Source of the DNA: Catenulispora yoronensis
GTDB lineage: Bacteria > Actinomycetota > Actinomycetes > Streptomycetales > Catenulisporaceae
Direction: 5' to 3'
Assembly (NCBI RefSeq): GCF_039531695.1
Contig: NZ_BAAAQN010000060.1
Span: forward strand, 12,105 to 76,104
DNA length: 64,000 nucleotides
Shown: piece after piece, positions 1 through 8,544 of the stretch
How the letters are laid out: every line of letters starts with the position of its first letter
Position numbering within the stretch: the stretch's first letter is position 1
Notes under the pieces: model-generated
Databases searched by the model: none
The model's input: only the letters and a program-made list of their open reading frames with translations
Told to the model about the DNA's origin: nothing
Made by a program: the position numbers and the translations under genes

Positions 1-995
1 CCGCTTGGGCCAGCGCTGGCCAACGCCGCTGCACGGTCTGCGCCGGTGGCGAGTGACGCTGCCGAGTAGTCGGCGTCGGCGAGCAGCGCGGTCGGGTTGT
101 CGCTGGTGCTGGCGAGCGATGTTGCCACGTGGTCGGTGCTGTCGGCGAGCGATGCCGTTGCGCGGTCGGTCGCCTCGGGGGTGCGCGGGCTGGCGATGCC
201 ACTTGGGCCGGCCGCGGCATGGGTTGCCGCGAGTTCGGTAGCAGTGGCCTGGCTTGGGCCGCTGCGGCTGCTTGCATCGGCGTCTGCGAATGCTGCCATC
301 TGCCCGCTGTCCCCGATGCCGCCGCGCGTGCCGACGAGAGCGGCGACGGAGGCGCCATCGTCCGCCAAGTCCTCCGGGTGGCAGACCAGTACCGGGGTCC
401 GCGTCGTTGGGCGGAGTGGGCCGGTTGCCGACAAGTGGGCGCCTGCCAGGGCGTTGAGCAGCGTTGACTTGCCGACGCCGGTGGGGCCGGCGAGGGCGGC
501 GAGCAGGGGGGCGGTGGGGGTGTGGAGGCGGGGGAGGACGGCGGTGGTGAGGATGTGTTGGATTTCGGTGCGGGCGTGGCGGGCTGGGGGTGCGGTGGGG
601 AGGTCGAGGGGGAGGGTGATGGCGGTTGTTGCGGTGAGGAGGGCTTCCGTTGCTGCTGTGAGGGGGTCTGGGACCACGGGGTCTGGGACGCTCGTGGGAG
701 CGGGGGCGGCAAAGGACGTACCGGCATGAGAGGCCGCGGGAATCGGGGCGCCGGTGTTCGATACGCCAGCATCCGCAGTCCCGGAACCCGCAGCCTCGGC
801 CTCGCCGCTCCACGCATTCGCAGCGCCATCACCGGCGGCGCGACCATCCGCAACGCCGCCGTTCCCACCACCCCCCTCCGCCGTCGTTGCCGCGTCCCCA
901 GAGCCAGAATCCGACGTCGAATATCGAGCGGGCTGCGCAGGGTGGTCGGGTTCGTCTGTCACCTTGTTGTCTGTGGCCGCCACAGCGCGAAGCAT
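1..995 (-). CDS. P-loop GTPase (dynamin/YfjP-like), C-terminus beyond window edge
   Basis: The reading frame is open from an ATG at 995 down to the window edge, so only about 331 N-terminal residues are present. Residues about 1-120 are a low-complexity Gly/Ala/Ser/Pro/Asp leader. A Walker A motif follows (LAGPTGVGKSTLLNALAG, around 500-450), then a switch-I-like stretch with TTRTPVLVCHPED. This is the layout of actinobacterial dynamin/YfjP-like GTPases, which are thought to act at membranes or in division. Where the switch II (DxPG) region would be expected, the protein runs into a long Ala/Ser/Thr/Asp-rich segment ending in five 11-residue repeats at the edge. No strong ribosome binding site precedes ATG 995; GTG at 983 and 962 are alternatives. 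The family call rests on the P-loop and switch I only, since the rest of the G domain is not visible. Confidence 0.6.
   Translation of the reverse strand, partial: MLRAVAATDNKVTDEPDHPAQPARYSTSDSGSGDAATTAEGGGGNGGVADGRAAGDGAANAWSGEAEAAGSGTADAGVSNTGAPIPAASHAGTSFAAPAPTSVPDPVVPDPLTAATEALLTATTAITLPLDLPTAPPARHARTEIQHILTTAVLPRLHTPTAPLLAALAGPTGVGKSTLLNALAGAHLSATGPLRPTTRTPVLVCHPEDLADDGASVAALVGTRGGIGDSGQMAAFADADASSRSGPSQATATELAATHAAAGPSGIASPRTPEATDRATASLADSTDHVATSLASTSDNPTALLADADYSAASLATGADRAAALASAGPS
3..167. repeat. 33-bp coding repeat (five 11-residue units) inside the GTPase gene
   Basis: Read on the minus strand in the GTPase frame, residues encoded by 167 to 3 fall into five consecutive 11-residue units (DRATASLADST, DHVATSLASTS, DNPTALLADAD, YSAASLATGAD, RAAALASAGPS). 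They share Ala/Ser-Leu-Ala in the middle and an Asp near a unit end. The array may continue beyond the window. Confidence 0.6.
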
Positions 996-1087
996 GCCGG
1001 ATGTGGCGTGGCGGGGGAACCGGGTTGGCGAAATCCTGTGTGGGTGGGGGTGATGTCGGGGGCGAGTTGTGATCGTGGGGGGAGGGG

Positions 1088-1936
1088 TCAGGGGGTTCGG
1101 GCCTCGGTCTGGAGGGAGGTGAGGCGCAGTTGGAGGCCGTCGAGGACGGCGGTCAGGCCTACTTCGAAGGCTCGCTCGTCGATCTCGCGTTGGTGCTCGG
1201 CCAGGAGGTGGGCCTGGTCGAGGTGGGGGTAGACGCCGGCGTAGACGGAGGCGTCGGCGGGGAAGCTGCCGGCGAAGGAGCCGAGGGCTGAGCCGATCAC
1301 CAGGGAGCGCATCAGGGCGCCGATGCTGGTGGCTTCGCGGCGGGGCCAGCCGGCGTCGACCAGGCCGCCGAAGACGGCGTCCGCCATGCGGAGTTGGGCC
1401 GGGCGGCGGCCGGTGCCTTGGGCCAGGGCCGGGACGACGTTGGGGTGCGCCGCCAGGGCCGCGCGGTAGGAACGTGCCCAGGTGGCGAGGGCTGAGCGCC
1501 ATGGGGGAGGGGTGGAATCGGATGGTGCCGGCGCCGAACTTAAACCCGCGGAAGTCGCCGAAGGCACCGAAGCCGTGTCCTCGGACGGCGCCGAAGCCAG
1601 AGCCGCCCGAGCCGCCGGAGCTGGAGCCGCCGGAGCGGCCGAAGCCGCCCGAGCCGCCGAACCCACTCTCCCCGCAGCCGCCGAACCCAGCTGTTCAAAA
1701 GGCGAACCCAACCCCTCAAAAGCCGAGACATCGACATCCGCCACCACACTGTCCACCACAGCGTCGATCAGCTCATCCTTCGTCGCCACGTGGTTGTACA
1801 GCGACGGCCCGCTGACCCCCAGTTCCGCCGCCAGCCGCCGCGTCGAGAGCGCGTCCAGTCCCTCAGCGTCGACCAGCGTCAGCGCCGCGCGGACGATGCC
1901 GTCCCGGCTGAGCAGCGGCGTACGTGGTCGAGCCAT
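1088..1936 (-). CDS. TetR/AcrR family transcriptional regulator
   Basis: This 282-residue protein has a classical N-terminal TetR helix-turn-helix (residues about 8-55, including STRRLAAELGVSGPSLYNHV), followed by KDELIDAVVDSVV. The C-terminal part (about 160-282) looks like the TetR_C ligand-binding fold. Between them is a roughly 70-residue Ala/Pro/Ser-rich linker (about 85-155) not usual for the family. It is divergent from the fatty-acid operon starting at 2161, so it most likely represses that operon and itself in response to an acyl-CoA or related ligand (inference). ATG 1936 is preceded on the minus strand by GGAGAGGAGTG, a good ribosome binding site. Confidence 0.85.
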   Translation of the reverse strand: MARPRTPLLSRDGIVRAALTLVDAEGLDALSTRRLAAELGVSGPSLYNHVATKDELIDAVVDSVVADVDVSAFEGLGSPFEQLGSAAAGRVGSAARAASAAPAAPAPAARAALASAPSEDTASVPSATSAGLSSAPAPSDSTPPPWRSALATWARSYRAALAAHPNVVPALAQGTGRRPAQLRMADAVFGGLVDAGWPRREATSIGALMRSLVIGSALGSFAGSFPADASVYAGVYPHLDQAHLLAEHQREIDERAFEVGLTAVLDGLQLRLTSLQTEARTP

Positions 1937-1951
1937 CGGTCACTCCTCTCC

Positions 1952-2016
1952 CTGTAGTCCTGCGCCCCTGTACTCCTGCGCCCCTGTGGACCTGCGCGCC
2001 CTGTACTCCTGCGCCC
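1952..2016. repeat. 16-bp tandem repeat, four copies
   Basis: Four copies of a unit close to CTGTACTCCTGCGCCC lie head to tail at 1952, 1968, 1984 and 2001. Copy 3 is 17 bp and diverged. The array lies just upstream of the TetR start codon, in the TetR/acyl-CoA dehydrogenase intergenic region. Confidence 0.75.
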
Positions 2017-2068
2017 CCGCACCCGATTCCGAAGAAGGCCAGTAAATCCCGTCCGGGAAACCTTGCGA

Positions 2069-2116
2069 CGCTAGTTTTTCCAGGTTAGCCTCAAGGAAAC
2101 TCCCGCCGCTAGTTTT
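2069..2116. promoter_or_regulatory. Direct repeat CGCTAGTTTT in the TetR/acyl-CoA dehydrogenase intergenic region
   Basis: An exact 10-bp direct repeat, CGCTAGTTTT, occurs at 2069-2078 and 2107-2116 in the 224-bp divergent intergenic region. These are the most AT-rich words around. They could be promoter or operator elements for the TetR regulator, although TetR proteins usually prefer inverted repeats, so the role is uncertain. Confidence 0.35.
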
Positions 2117-2160
2117 AGCCGCGTCCCGCATCCGGCCCCGAACCCTCCCAAAGGTGACCG

Positions 2161-3333
2161 ATGGACCTGTCCCTCACCGACGAGCAGCAGGCGGTTCGCG
2201 CCCTCGCCGCCGACTTCGTCGACCGCGACGTCATCCCGTACGCCACCGCCTGGGACCGCGCCGAGTCCGTCGACCGCGCCATCGTCAAGCGGCTCGGCGA
2301 CCTGGGTTTTCTCGGCATGACGATCCCGGAGGAGTACGGCGGCTCAGCGGGGGACCACGTCGCCTACTGCCTCGTCATGGAGGAGTTGGGCCGCGGCGAC
2401 ACGGCCGTGCGCGGCATCGTCTCGGTGTCGCTCGGCCTGGTGACGAAGCCACTGCTCGCCCACGGCACCGAGGCCCAGAAGCGCGAGTGGATCCCGAAGC
2501 TCGTCGCGGGCGAGGCCCTGGGCTGTTTCGGCCTCACCGAGCCCGGCAACGGCTCCGACGCCGGTCACCTGAAGACGAAAGCGGTCCGCGACGGCGACGA
2601 CTGGCTCATCTCCGGCACCAAGATCTTCATCACCAACGGCACGTGGGCCGACCTCGCCCTCGTCTTCGCCCGCACCGGCACGAACGAAGCTGCTCAGGGG
2701 AGTAGCGACGGCCCCCGAGGCATCACCGCCTTCCTCGTCCCCACCACCGCCCCCGGCTTCCAAGCCCGCGAGATCAAGGGCAAGCTCGGCCTCCGCGGCC
2801 AAGCCACCGCCGAACTCGTCCTCGACAACGTGCGCGTTCCCGCCTCCAGCGTTCTCGGCGACGTCGGCCAAGGCTTCAAAATCGCCATGTCCACGCTCGA
2901 CAAGGGCCGCATGTCCGTCGCCGCCGGCTGCGTCGGCCTGATGCAGGCCTGCCTGGACGCCTCCGTCACCTACGCCCGACAACGCGACCAGTTCGGCAAG
3001 TCCATCGCGCACTACCAACTCGTCCAGGAGATGCTCGCCGACATCTCCGTCGACCTGGACGCCGCCCGCATGCTCGTCTGGCGCGTCGCAGACCTCGTAG
3101 AGCGCGGCCAGCCCTACGCTACCGCCGCCTCCACCGCCAAGCTGTTCTGCTCCGAGGCCGCAGTCCGCGCCGCGAACAACGCCATCCAGGTTTTCGGCGG
3201 TTACGGCTACGTCGACGAGTACCCGGTCGGCAAATACCTGCGAGACGCCAGGGTCCTGACTCTCTACGAAGGCACCTCCCAGATCCAGAAGCTGCTGATC
3301 GGCCGTGCGCTGACCGGCGTCAACGCCTTCTGA
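2161..3333 (+). CDS. Acyl-CoA dehydrogenase
   Basis: This 390-residue protein has the full length of an FAD-dependent acyl-CoA dehydrogenase, which introduces the alpha-beta double bond in beta-oxidation or branched-chain acyl-CoA breakdown. Signatures are CFGLTEPGNGSDAG and the C-terminal FGGYGYVDEYPVGKYLRDARV followed by YEGTSQIQKLLIGR (split here); the acidic residue in YEGTSQ is at the usual catalytic-base position. ATG 2161 follows AAAGGTG. It is the first gene of a plus-strand operon with a second dehydrogenase, an AMP-ligase and a MaoC protein, divergent from TetR. The exact chain length used cannot be read from sequence. Confidence 0.9.
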   Translation: MDLSLTDEQQAVRALAADFVDRDVIPYATAWDRAESVDRAIVKRLGDLGFLGMTIPEEYGGSAGDHVAYCLVMEELGRGDTAVRGIVSVSLGLVTKPLLAHGTEAQKREWIPKLVAGEALGCFGLTEPGNGSDAGHLKTKAVRDGDDWLISGTKIFITNGTWADLALVFARTGTNEAAQGSSDGPRGITAFLVPTTAPGFQAREIKGKLGLRGQATAELVLDNVRVPASSVLGDVGQGFKIAMSTLDKGRMSVAAGCVGLMQACLDASVTYARQRDQFGKSIAHYQLVQEMLADISVDLDAARMLVWRVADLVERGQPYATAASTAKLFCSEAAVRAANNAIQVFGGYGYVDEYPVGKYLRDARVLTLYEGTSQIQKLLIGRALTGVNAF

Positions 3334-3426
3334 GCCGGAGACAGAGCCAGAGCAGAGCCGGAGACAAAGCCAGCGCCGGAGACAGAGCCAGCGCCAGCGC
3401 CACGCGACAGAAAGCGAACAACACCC

Positions 3427-4599
3427 ATGGACTTCGGCCTCACCGACGAACAACAAGCCGTCAAAGACACCGCCCGCGCCTTCGTAACCAAAGAACTCCT
3501 CCCGCTGGAGCAGGAAGTCCTCCGCCGCGAACGCGCCCACCACCCCGGCCTGGACCCCGCCGAACTCCGCGAACTCCAGCTCAAAGCCAAGAAGTTCGGC
3601 TTCTGGGGCCTGTCCACGCCCGAGCAGTACGGCGGCATGGACCTGCCCGCCGTCATGCAGTCCCTGATCTGGCAGGAACTCGGCCGTACCTGGGTCCCGT
3701 TCCGTTTCGGCGGCGAGGCCGACAACATCCTCTACTACGCCAACGAGCAGCAGCAGGCCGAGTACCTCCTCCCCACCATCGCCGGCGACCGCGTCAGCTG
3801 CTTCGCCATCACCGAACCCGGCGCCGGCTCCGACGCCGCGAACATCAAGTTCTCCGCCCGCCGCGACGACACCACCGGCGACTGGATCCTCAACGGCGAG
3901 AAGACGTTCATCACCAACGGCAACGACGCCGACTTCGTGATCGTCGTCGCCGTCACCGACAAGGAGAAGGGCGTCCGCGGCGGCGGCACCACCGCCTTCC
4001 TCGTCGACCGCGCCATGGGCTGGAAATCCGAGTTCATCCAGACCATGGGCGAAGGCGGCCCGGCCGCCCTGGTCTTCGAGGACGTCCGCGTCCCGGCCCG
4101 CAACATCCTCGGCGAGATCGGCCAGGGCTTCGAACTGGGCATGAAGTGGATCGGCAAAGGCCGCTACATCATCCCCTCCAACGCCATCGGCATCGCCGAG
4201 CGCGCGCTGGAGATGGGTATCGAGTACGCCAACACCCGCCACACCTTCGGCCAGCCCATCGGCGCCAACCAGGCCATCCAATGGATGATCGCCGACTCCG
4301 AGGTCGAGCTGGAAGCCGCCCGCCTGCTCGTGCTGCGCGCCGCGTGGGCGATCGATCAGGGCCTGGACCCCCGCCACAGCTCGTCGATGGCGAAGCTGTA
4401 CGGCGCGGACATGGTGAACCGCGTCGTCGACCGCGTCCTGCAGATTCACGGCGGCATGGGCTACACCCGCGAACTGCCGATCGAGCGCTGGTACCGTGCG
4501 GTGCGGTTGTACCGGATCTTCGAGGGGACCGATGAGATGCAGAGGCTGATCATCTCGCGCGACCTCCTCAAGGGCTATACGAAGGTCGGCAAGCTTTAG
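3427..4599 (+). CDS. Acyl-CoA dehydrogenase (second paralogue)
   Basis: This 390-residue acyl-CoA dehydrogenase has CFAITEPGAGSDAANI in the FAD/substrate region, QIHGGMGYTRELPIERWYR near the C-terminus and FEGTDEMQRLIISRDLL at the end. It starts at ATG 3427 and lies 93 bp behind the first dehydrogenase. The spacer between them is made of short CAGAGCC/CCGGAGACA-like repeats. The two enzymes may act on different acyl chains of the same route, or form a heteromeric dehydrogenase as in some actinobacterial FadE pairs; the sequence does not decide. Confidence 0.9.
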   Translation: MDFGLTDEQQAVKDTARAFVTKELLPLEQEVLRRERAHHPGLDPAELRELQLKAKKFGFWGLSTPEQYGGMDLPAVMQSLIWQELGRTWVPFRFGGEADNILYYANEQQQAEYLLPTIAGDRVSCFAITEPGAGSDAANIKFSARRDDTTGDWILNGEKTFITNGNDADFVIVVAVTDKEKGVRGGGTTAFLVDRAMGWKSEFIQTMGEGGPAALVFEDVRVPARNILGEIGQGFELGMKWIGKGRYIIPSNAIGIAERALEMGIEYANTRHTFGQPIGANQAIQWMIADSEVELEAARLLVLRAAWAIDQGLDPRHSSSMAKLYGADMVNRVVDRVLQIHGGMGYTRELPIERWYRAVRLYRIFEGTDEMQRLIISRDLLKGYTKVGKL

Positions 4600-4667
4600 A
4601 CGAGGTCGGCAAGCTCTCGACGCAGCGCCGCCCCATCACCCCGGCCCCCATCAGGAAGCGAGCAGCA

Positions 4668-6209
4668 ATGACCACCCTCTCGCTGGCGAGCGTCCTCGCC
4701 GAGCCGGCCTGGCGCTGGCCCGCCAAGACCGCCTTGGTCGAAGGCGAGCAGCGCCTCACCTTCGCCGAGCTCTGGCACCAGGTGCGCCGGCAAGCCGCCG
4801 CCCTCGTCGACCTCGGCGTCAGACCGGGCGACCCGGTGGCGCTGATGTGCCCCAACACCACCGAGTTTCCTCGCGCGTACTACGCGATCCTCGCCGCCGG
4901 CGGAGTTGTCGTCCCGGTCCACCTTCTGCTCACCGCCGACGAAGTCGCGACCGTGCTGAAGGACAGCGGCGCTCGCCTCGTCATCGCCCACGCGATGTGC
5001 GCCCCGACCGCCACCGCTGCCGCCGAGCAGGCCAGCGCCGAGCAGCCCACCACCGACCTCCCAGTCGTCACCGTCGGCCCCGGCGGCCGCCTCGAAGAAC
5101 TCACCGAGCGCGCCGCCCCGCTTCCGACATTCATCACCCGCAAGCCCGAGGACCCGGCGGTCATCTTCTACACCTCCGGGACCACCGGCACGCCCAAAGG
5201 CGCCGTCCTGTCCCACCTCAACCTCGTGCTGAACGCCACCGTCGACGCCTACGACGCCCGCGACGAGGTCCGCCGCGACGACGTCGTCCTGGCCTCGCTC
5301 CCGCTGTTCCACACCTTCGGCCAGACCGTCAGCATGAACGCCACCTGGCGGCTCGGCGCGACCGTCGTCCTGCTCCCGCGCTTCGACGCCGACGCCGCCA
5401 TCGCGCTGATGGCCAAGGAGAACGTCACCACCTTCCACGGCGTCCCCACGATGTACCTGACGCTGGTCGAGGCCGCGGCGCGCGCCGAGCGCCTGCCGCG
5501 CCTGCGCCGCTGCGTCTCCGGCGGCGCCTCGCTTCCGGTGCCGGTCCTCGAACGCTTCGAGGCGGCGTTCGGGGCGAGGGTGCTGGAGGGCTACGGCCTG
5601 TCCGAGACCTCGCCGGTGGCCAGCGTGAACCAGCTCGCCATCGGCACGAAGCCGGGCACCGTCGGCCATCCGTTGTGGGGCGTCGACGTCGAGATCGCCG
5701 ATCCGGAGGTCGTCGACAGCGTCAAGCTGCTGCCAGCCGGCGAGCTCGGCGAGATCGTGATCCGCGGCCACAACGTCTTCACCGGTTACCTGAACCAGCC
5801 GGAGGCCACGGCCGCCGCGGTCGTCGACGGCTGGTTCCGTACCGGTGACCTGGGCCGCAAGGACGACGAGGGCTTCATCTCGATCGTCGACCGGACCAAG
5901 GACCTGATCATTCGGGGCGGCTTCAACGTGTATCCGCGCGAGGTGGAGGACGTGCTGGTGCGGATGCCGGGGGTCGGTGCGGTGGCGGTGATCGGGGTGC
6001 CGGACGAGCGGCACGGCGAGGAGATCGTCGCGGTGGTGGTGCGCGGCGAGGGGGTGCCGTCGGCGGCGGAGATCCTCGACTACGGCAAGGAGCATCTGGG
6101 ACGGCACAAGTATCCGCGGCGGGTGGAGTTCGTCGACGCGCTGCCGTTGGGGCCGAGCCACAAGGTGCTCAAGCGTGAGCTGCGGGACCGATTCGGAGGT
6201 GCGGAATGA
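4668..6209 (+). CDS. AMP-dependent acyl-CoA synthetase (FadD-like)
   Basis: This 513-residue ANL-superfamily ligase activates a carboxylic acid as an acyl-adenylate and then a CoA thioester. Visible motifs are the P-loop YTSGTTGTPKGAVLSH (about residues 168-183), GYGLSETSPV (A5-like), GWFRTGDLG (A7) and DRTKDLIIRGGFNVYPREVE (A8); the C-terminal lid ends with HKVLKRELRD, whose Lys is the adenylation lysine. ATG 4668 has AGGAAGCGAGC upstream. The TGA overlaps the start of the MaoC gene (ATGA). Together with the two dehydrogenases and MaoC it forms a fatty- or branched-acid catabolic operon; the substrate is unknown. Confidence 0.9.
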   Translation: MTTLSLASVLAEPAWRWPAKTALVEGEQRLTFAELWHQVRRQAAALVDLGVRPGDPVALMCPNTTEFPRAYYAILAAGGVVVPVHLLLTADEVATVLKDSGARLVIAHAMCAPTATAAAEQASAEQPTTDLPVVTVGPGGRLEELTERAAPLPTFITRKPEDPAVIFYTSGTTGTPKGAVLSHLNLVLNATVDAYDARDEVRRDDVVLASLPLFHTFGQTVSMNATWRLGATVVLLPRFDADAAIALMAKENVTTFHGVPTMYLTLVEAAARAERLPRLRRCVSGGASLPVPVLERFEAAFGARVLEGYGLSETSPVASVNQLAIGTKPGTVGHPLWGVDVEIADPEVVDSVKLLPAGELGEIVIRGHNVFTGYLNQPEATAAAVVDGWFRTGDLGRKDDEGFISIVDRTKDLIIRGGFNVYPREVEDVLVRMPGVGAVAVIGVPDERHGEEIVAVVVRGEGVPSAAEILDYGKEHLGRHKYPRRVEFVDALPLGPSHKVLKRELRDRFGGAE

Positions 6210-6655
6210 AGGTCGTGACGTTCGAGGAGCTGGCCGGCGCGGTCGGCGAGGAGTTCGCCGGCGAGGAGTGGCTGGAGATCACGCAGGAGCAGATCGACCA
6301 GTTCGCCGCCGCCACGGGCGACCACCAGTGGATCCATGTGGACCAGGAGCGGGCGAAGGAGGGTCCTTATGGGCGCACGATCGCGCACGGGTTCCTGACA
6401 CTGGCGCTGATGGTGCCGTTGAGTAACCAGGTGGTGCAGGTCACCGGGACGCGGATGGGCGTGAACTACGGTCTGGACCGGGTGCGGTTCATCACGCCGG
6501 TGCCGGTCGGCTCGCGGGTGCGGGCCAAGGTGAGGTTCACCGAGCTGCGGGAGGTCGAGGGGGGATGGCAGCTGAGCCGGACCGTCACGATCGAGTTGGA
6601 GGGGGCTGAGAAGCCCGCTTGCGTCGCGGAGAGTTTGGTGCGGCTTTATCCGTGA
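6206..6655 (+). CDS. MaoC-family (R)-enoyl-CoA hydratase
   Basis: This 149-residue hot-dog-fold protein carries the hydratase-2 signature: WLEITQEQIDQFAAATGDHQWIHVD (split across about residues 21-45), then GRTIAHGFLTLALMVPL. The Asp of ATGDHQ and the His of QWIH correspond to the catalytic pair of MaoC-like hydratases. It hydrates the enoyl-CoA made by the upstream dehydrogenases. The start ATG overlaps the stop of the ligase gene by 4 bp, so translation is probably coupled. It is the last gene of the operon; the antiporter gene behind it is on the other strand. Confidence 0.9.
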   Translation: MKVVTFEELAGAVGEEFAGEEWLEITQEQIDQFAAATGDHQWIHVDQERAKEGPYGRTIAHGFLTLALMVPLSNQVVQVTGTRMGVNYGLDRVRFITPVPVGSRVRAKVRFTELREVEGGWQLSRTVTIELEGAEKPACVAESLVRLYP

Positions 6656-6696
6656 GCAGCTAGGTCACAGTGTCGCCGGCGCCTTGCCGCCGATCG

Positions 6697-6757
6697 CGAT
6701 CATGGTCATGGTCATGGTCGCAATCACGGTCACGGTCGCGATCACGGTCGCTCACGG
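6697..6757. repeat. Degenerate 6-bp repeats (ATGGTC / ACGGTC) at a convergent gene boundary
   Basis: Between MaoC and the antiporter gene the sequence runs through repeated GGTCATGGTC and then GATCACGGTCGC words, a degenerate 6- to 12-bp tandem array. The last few bases cover the C-terminal codons of the antiporter. Confidence 0.5.
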
Positions 6758-7945
6758 GCTGACGGCCAGCACCAGATAGCTGAAACACACCGCGAGGTGC
6801 ACGCCGCCCTGCACCAGCGTCGCCCGGCCGCGGACGAACGTCAGCGAACCGGCGGCCACGGTCAGGGCGAGCAGCACCATGTGGCTGGCGTCGAGGCCGA
6901 GGATCAGCGGCGAGGACAGCCAGATGGTGGCCACGGCGATGGTCGGGATGGTCAGCCCGATGCTGGCCATCGCCGAGCCCAGGGCCAGGTTCAGGCTGGT
7001 CTGGAGCTCGTCGCGGTGCGCGGCGCGGACGGCGGCGATCGACTCCGGCAGCAGAACCAGCAGCGCGATCGCCACGCCGACCACCGAGTGGGGCAGCCCG
7101 GCGCGGTCGACGCCGCGTTCGAGCGTCGGGGAGACGCCCTTGCCCAGGCCGACGACCGTGATCAGGGCGAGCACGAGGAGGACGAGGCTGGTGAGGGCCT
7201 GGCGCGAGGTGGGGCGGTCGCCCTCGTAGCCGTGTTCGTCGTAGCCGGGAGCTGGATTCTTGGCAGAACCGGCGGCCGGGCCCGTCTCGCGCGGGTCTTC
7301 GTAGTCCGCGTCGTCGTAGTCGGCGGCCGGATGCGCCGCGTCGACCGGGAGGAAGTCCGGCCGGTGCCGCACGGTCATCGCCACGATGAAGAGGCCATAG
7401 AGCACGATCGAGTCCAGCGCGGCGTTGGTCAGCTGCGTGGTGTTGAACTCCGGGCCCGGCTGCGAAGTGGTGAACGTCGGTAGGACCAGCGTCAACCCGG
7501 CGAGTGTGATGATCGCACCGAAGACCGTGGCCGCGCCGTCGGCATTGAATCGCGCCAACCCCCGCTTCAACGCCACCAGCAACAAACACAGCCCCGCGAT
7601 CCCATTGCAGGTGATCATCACCGCCGCGAACACCGTGTCCCGCGCCAACGTGGCCGACTTCTCCCCATTGGACGACATCATCGTGACGATCAGCGCGACC
7701 TCGATCACCGTGACCGCGACCGCCAACACCAACGACCCGAACGGCTCCCCGACCCGATGCGCCACCACCTCCGCATGATGCACAGCGGCCAGCACCGAAC
7801 CGGCCAGGAACAACGCGACCCCGGACACCACCCACCCCGGCAGATCACGCCCCCAGGTGAAGCCCAGCAGCACGGCCGCGAGGATCGGGACGAGGGTGGA
7901 CCAGGAGGCCCACGGGGGCACGCGGCGGCTGGACTCAGTGCTCAT
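6752..7945 (-). CDS. chaA: Cation:proton antiporter, ChaA/CaCA family
   Basis: This 397-residue membrane protein has about ten hydrophobic segments in two halves. The N-terminal half contains GEPFGSLVLAVAVTVIEVAL and the C-terminal half contains LLPESIAAVRAAHRDELQTS followed by NLALGSAMASIGLTIP. These are the inverted alpha-repeats of calcium/cation antiporters, with their acidic residues (E in TVIEV and in LPESI). A hydrophilic loop rich in Asp/Tyr/Pro (about residues 200-245) separates the halves. ChaA proteins exchange Na+, K+ or Ca2+ for protons. The gene stands alone, convergent with MaoC, and has ATG 7945. Confidence 0.85.
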   Translation of the reverse strand: MSTESSRRVPPWASWSTLVPILAAVLLGFTWGRDLPGWVVSGVALFLAGSVLAAVHHAEVVAHRVGEPFGSLVLAVAVTVIEVALIVTMMSSNGEKSATLARDTVFAAVMITCNGIAGLCLLLVALKRGLARFNADGAATVFGAIITLAGLTLVLPTFTTSQPGPEFNTTQLTNAALDSIVLYGLFIVAMTVRHRPDFLPVDAAHPAADYDDADYEDPRETGPAAGSAKNPAPGYDEHGYEGDRPTSRQALTSLVLLVLALITVVGLGKGVSPTLERGVDRAGLPHSVVGVAIALLVLLPESIAAVRAAHRDELQTSLNLALGSAMASIGLTIPTIAVATIWLSSPLILGLDASHMVLLALTVAAGSLTFVRGRATLVQGGVHLAVCFSYLVLAVSP

Positions 7946-8544
7946 CGGTGGACACCATCACGCAGCCGGGGGGCGGGGGGCCAGCCGGTTCGGCTGAATG
8001 GGTTAGGGGACACCGCCGACCGCTGACCAGTGATGCTCGACTCCGACACTCACCGACACTGACACTCACCGACTGCCGACCGCTTGACTGCTCGACCGCT
8101 CGACCGCCGACCGACCGCCGACCGCTCGACCGCCGACTGCTCGACCGCCGACCATCGATCACTGACTCCGACCGCCAGCCTGACCTCGATCGCTGATCCT
8201 GACCACCGATTACTCGATGCCAATCGCCAGCATCCTGTGCTCGATGCTCGATGCTCGATGCTCGATGCTCGATGCTCGATGCTCGACTGCCGACTGCCGA
8301 CTGCCGACTGCCGACTGCCGACTGCCGACTTCGGCTGCTGGCTGCTGGCTGCCGACCGCCGGCACCCTCTGCTCGATGCTGGCTGCACCAGCCGACTGTT
8401 CACCGCTCACCGCGACCATCGGCACCGATTCGCCGCCCCCGACTCGCGCCGATCGTCGACCGCCAGTTGCCGACTTCCCGCCAACCCCCGTATCGCGTCC
8501 CGCTTATCGGACTAATCGCTCTCGAAGCGCGGTTGAGTGTGGCT
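7946..8544. repeat. Repeat-filled intergenic region with two heptanucleotide arrays
   Basis: No gene is supported in these 599 bp. From about 8080 to 8160 there are degenerate GCTCGACCGCCGACC words. At 8238-8286 there are seven exact copies of TGCTCGA, which change without a gap into six exact copies of CTGCCGA at 8287-8328, followed by GGCTGCT words. The period of 7 lets any frame read through as low-complexity peptide, which explains the spurious long frames here. Confidence 0.85.

Noticed and set aside
2344..4449. 701-residue open frame on the minus strand opposite the two acyl-CoA dehydrogenases
   Set aside because: It is the antisense shadow of two well-recognised dehydrogenase genes; its composition (Gly/Val/Asp/Ala-rich, no family motif) is typical of the reverse frame of GC-rich genes.
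8238..8328. Possible CRISPR array
   Set aside because: The units are contiguous 7-mers without spacers and there are no cas genes.
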